Shown here one piece after another: positions 6,198 through 6,734 of a stretch of DNA of 6,734 nt. A program made the position numbers and the translations under genes. The notes below the pieces were generated by a model that searched no databases, was not told where the DNA came from, and was given only the letters and a program-made list of their open reading frames with translations. Within the stretch, counting starts at the first letter, position 1. Each line of letters starts with the position of its first letter. The DNA is from Burkholderiales bacterium (GTDB lineage: Bacteria; Pseudomonadota; Gammaproteobacteria; Burkholderiales; SG8-39), in contig JADGRR010000157.1 in NCBI GenBank assembly GCA_017880745.1, positions 1 to 6,734 of the forward strand. The letters run 5' to 3'.

Positions 6198-6734
6198 TTA
6201 CTTCTTCGCTGCGTCCGCCGGCGTCGCAGGTTCAGTCGCGGCTTTCGCTGCATCGCCCGCCTTGGCTGCGTCCGCAGGAGCCGCGGCTGGTGCTGGCGGT
6301 TCAACCGCCTTGAGAAAGTCCTCGAACTTGGTGGTCTTGCCGCCCTTGATGATCGCGATCGGCTCGATCTTGCCGCCCTTCATGGTGAAAATCGTCATCT
6401 CGGCATCTTTGCGATCGCCTTTTTCGTCGAACTCGATTTTGCCGCTCGCGCCCTGGTAGCTGATCTTGGCGAGCTCGGGCAGGTATTTCGCCGGATCGGG
6501 CGAATTCGCCTTCTTCATCGCCTCGATCATGAGGTTGGCGGCGTCGTAAGTGAATGGTGCGTACAGGACGGGTTCGATCTTGAATTTCGCCCGGTAGGCG
6601 TCAAGGAACTTTTTGTTGGCAGCCTGGACCGGGAGACCGGCCTGCGAGCACAGCAACCCTTCGGCGGCGCCGCCTGCAAGCTCTTTCATCTTGTCGGTGC
6701 AGGCGCCGTCGCCGAAAGCGAACACCGCCTTGAT
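6198..6734 (-). CDS. Branched-chain amino acid-type ABC transporter substrate-binding protein, C-terminal part
   Basis: This is the C-terminal 178 or so residues of a periplasmic LivJ/LivK-type binding protein; the start and signal peptide lie beyond the right edge, and the frame is open to base 6734. The visible part is the second lobe and hinge of a type-1 periplasmic fold, with APFTYDAANLMIEAMKKA and the family-typical GKIEFDEKGDRKDAEMTIF. Two cysteines (in GACTDKM and LLCSQAG) are close enough for a disulfide. The last 36 residues form an unusual tail made largely of Ala, Pro, Lys, Thr and Asp, with ADAAK/GDAAK repeats (6201-6308) that E. coli LivJ lacks. Position and orientation suggest it serves LivHMGF. 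The ligand is unknown, since the binding residues are mostly outside the window; it could be branched-chain amino acids, amides or aromatic acids. Confidence 0.92.
   Translation of the reverse strand: MKAVFAFGDGACTDKMKELAGGAAEGLLCSQAGLPVQAANKKFLDAYRAKFKIEPVLYAPFTYDAANLMIEAMKKANSPDPAKYLPELAKISYQGASGKIEFDEKGDRKDAEMTIFTMKGGKIEPIAIIKGGKTTKFEDFLKAVEPPAPAAAPADAAKAGDAAKAATEPATPADAAKK

Overview
The window is GC-rich bacterial DNA with dense, short-spaced genes and strong G/C preference at third codon positions. The proteins read most like those of a betaproteobacterium (Burkholderiales, Rhodocyclales or Nitrosomonadales). That placement comes from recognising family style by eye and is an inference, not a search result.

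Layout from left to right. (1) The first 40 codons of a leftward Rossmann-fold, NAD(P)-binding gene run off the left edge (122 to 1). (2) A 123-base divergent intergenic region (123-245) holds a 28-base interrupted palindrome and a cluster of AGGGGA words that also forms an 8-bp hairpin. (3) A rightward flavin reductase follows, with an N-terminal plant-type [2Fe-2S] domain (246-1277); it is of the type usually annotated as CDP-6-deoxy-delta-3,4-glucoseen reductase. (4) Next is a rightward metal-dependent amidohydrolase of the ACMSD-like decarboxylase family (1348-2370) with all expected metal ligands. (5) Convergent to these, on the minus strand, lies a branched-chain-amino-acid-type (LIV/HAAT) ABC transporter. 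In transcription order it is the substrate-binding protein (cut by the right edge, ends 6198), a strong intrinsic terminator (6136-6162), livH permease (5945-5022), livM permease (about 4999-3926), livG ATPase (3929-3141) and livF ATPase (3144-2428). The last two junctions are ATGA overlaps, so translation is probably coupled.

How they work together. The binding protein delivers a ligand to the LivH/LivM channel, which is powered by LivG/LivF. The terminator after the binding-protein gene suggests it is made in excess over the membrane complex. The reductase and amidohydrolase could be co-transcribed (70 bases apart), but no sequence feature ties them to the transporter, whose genes point the other way.

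No new multi-gene system was recognised. The observations most worth a second look are these: a 19/20 imperfect direct repeat that brackets the amidohydrolase and looks like a stray copy of the reductase 3' end; the palindrome and motif cluster in the divergent promoter region; the Ala/Pro/Lys-rich tail on the binding protein; and small repeats in the leader before livH.
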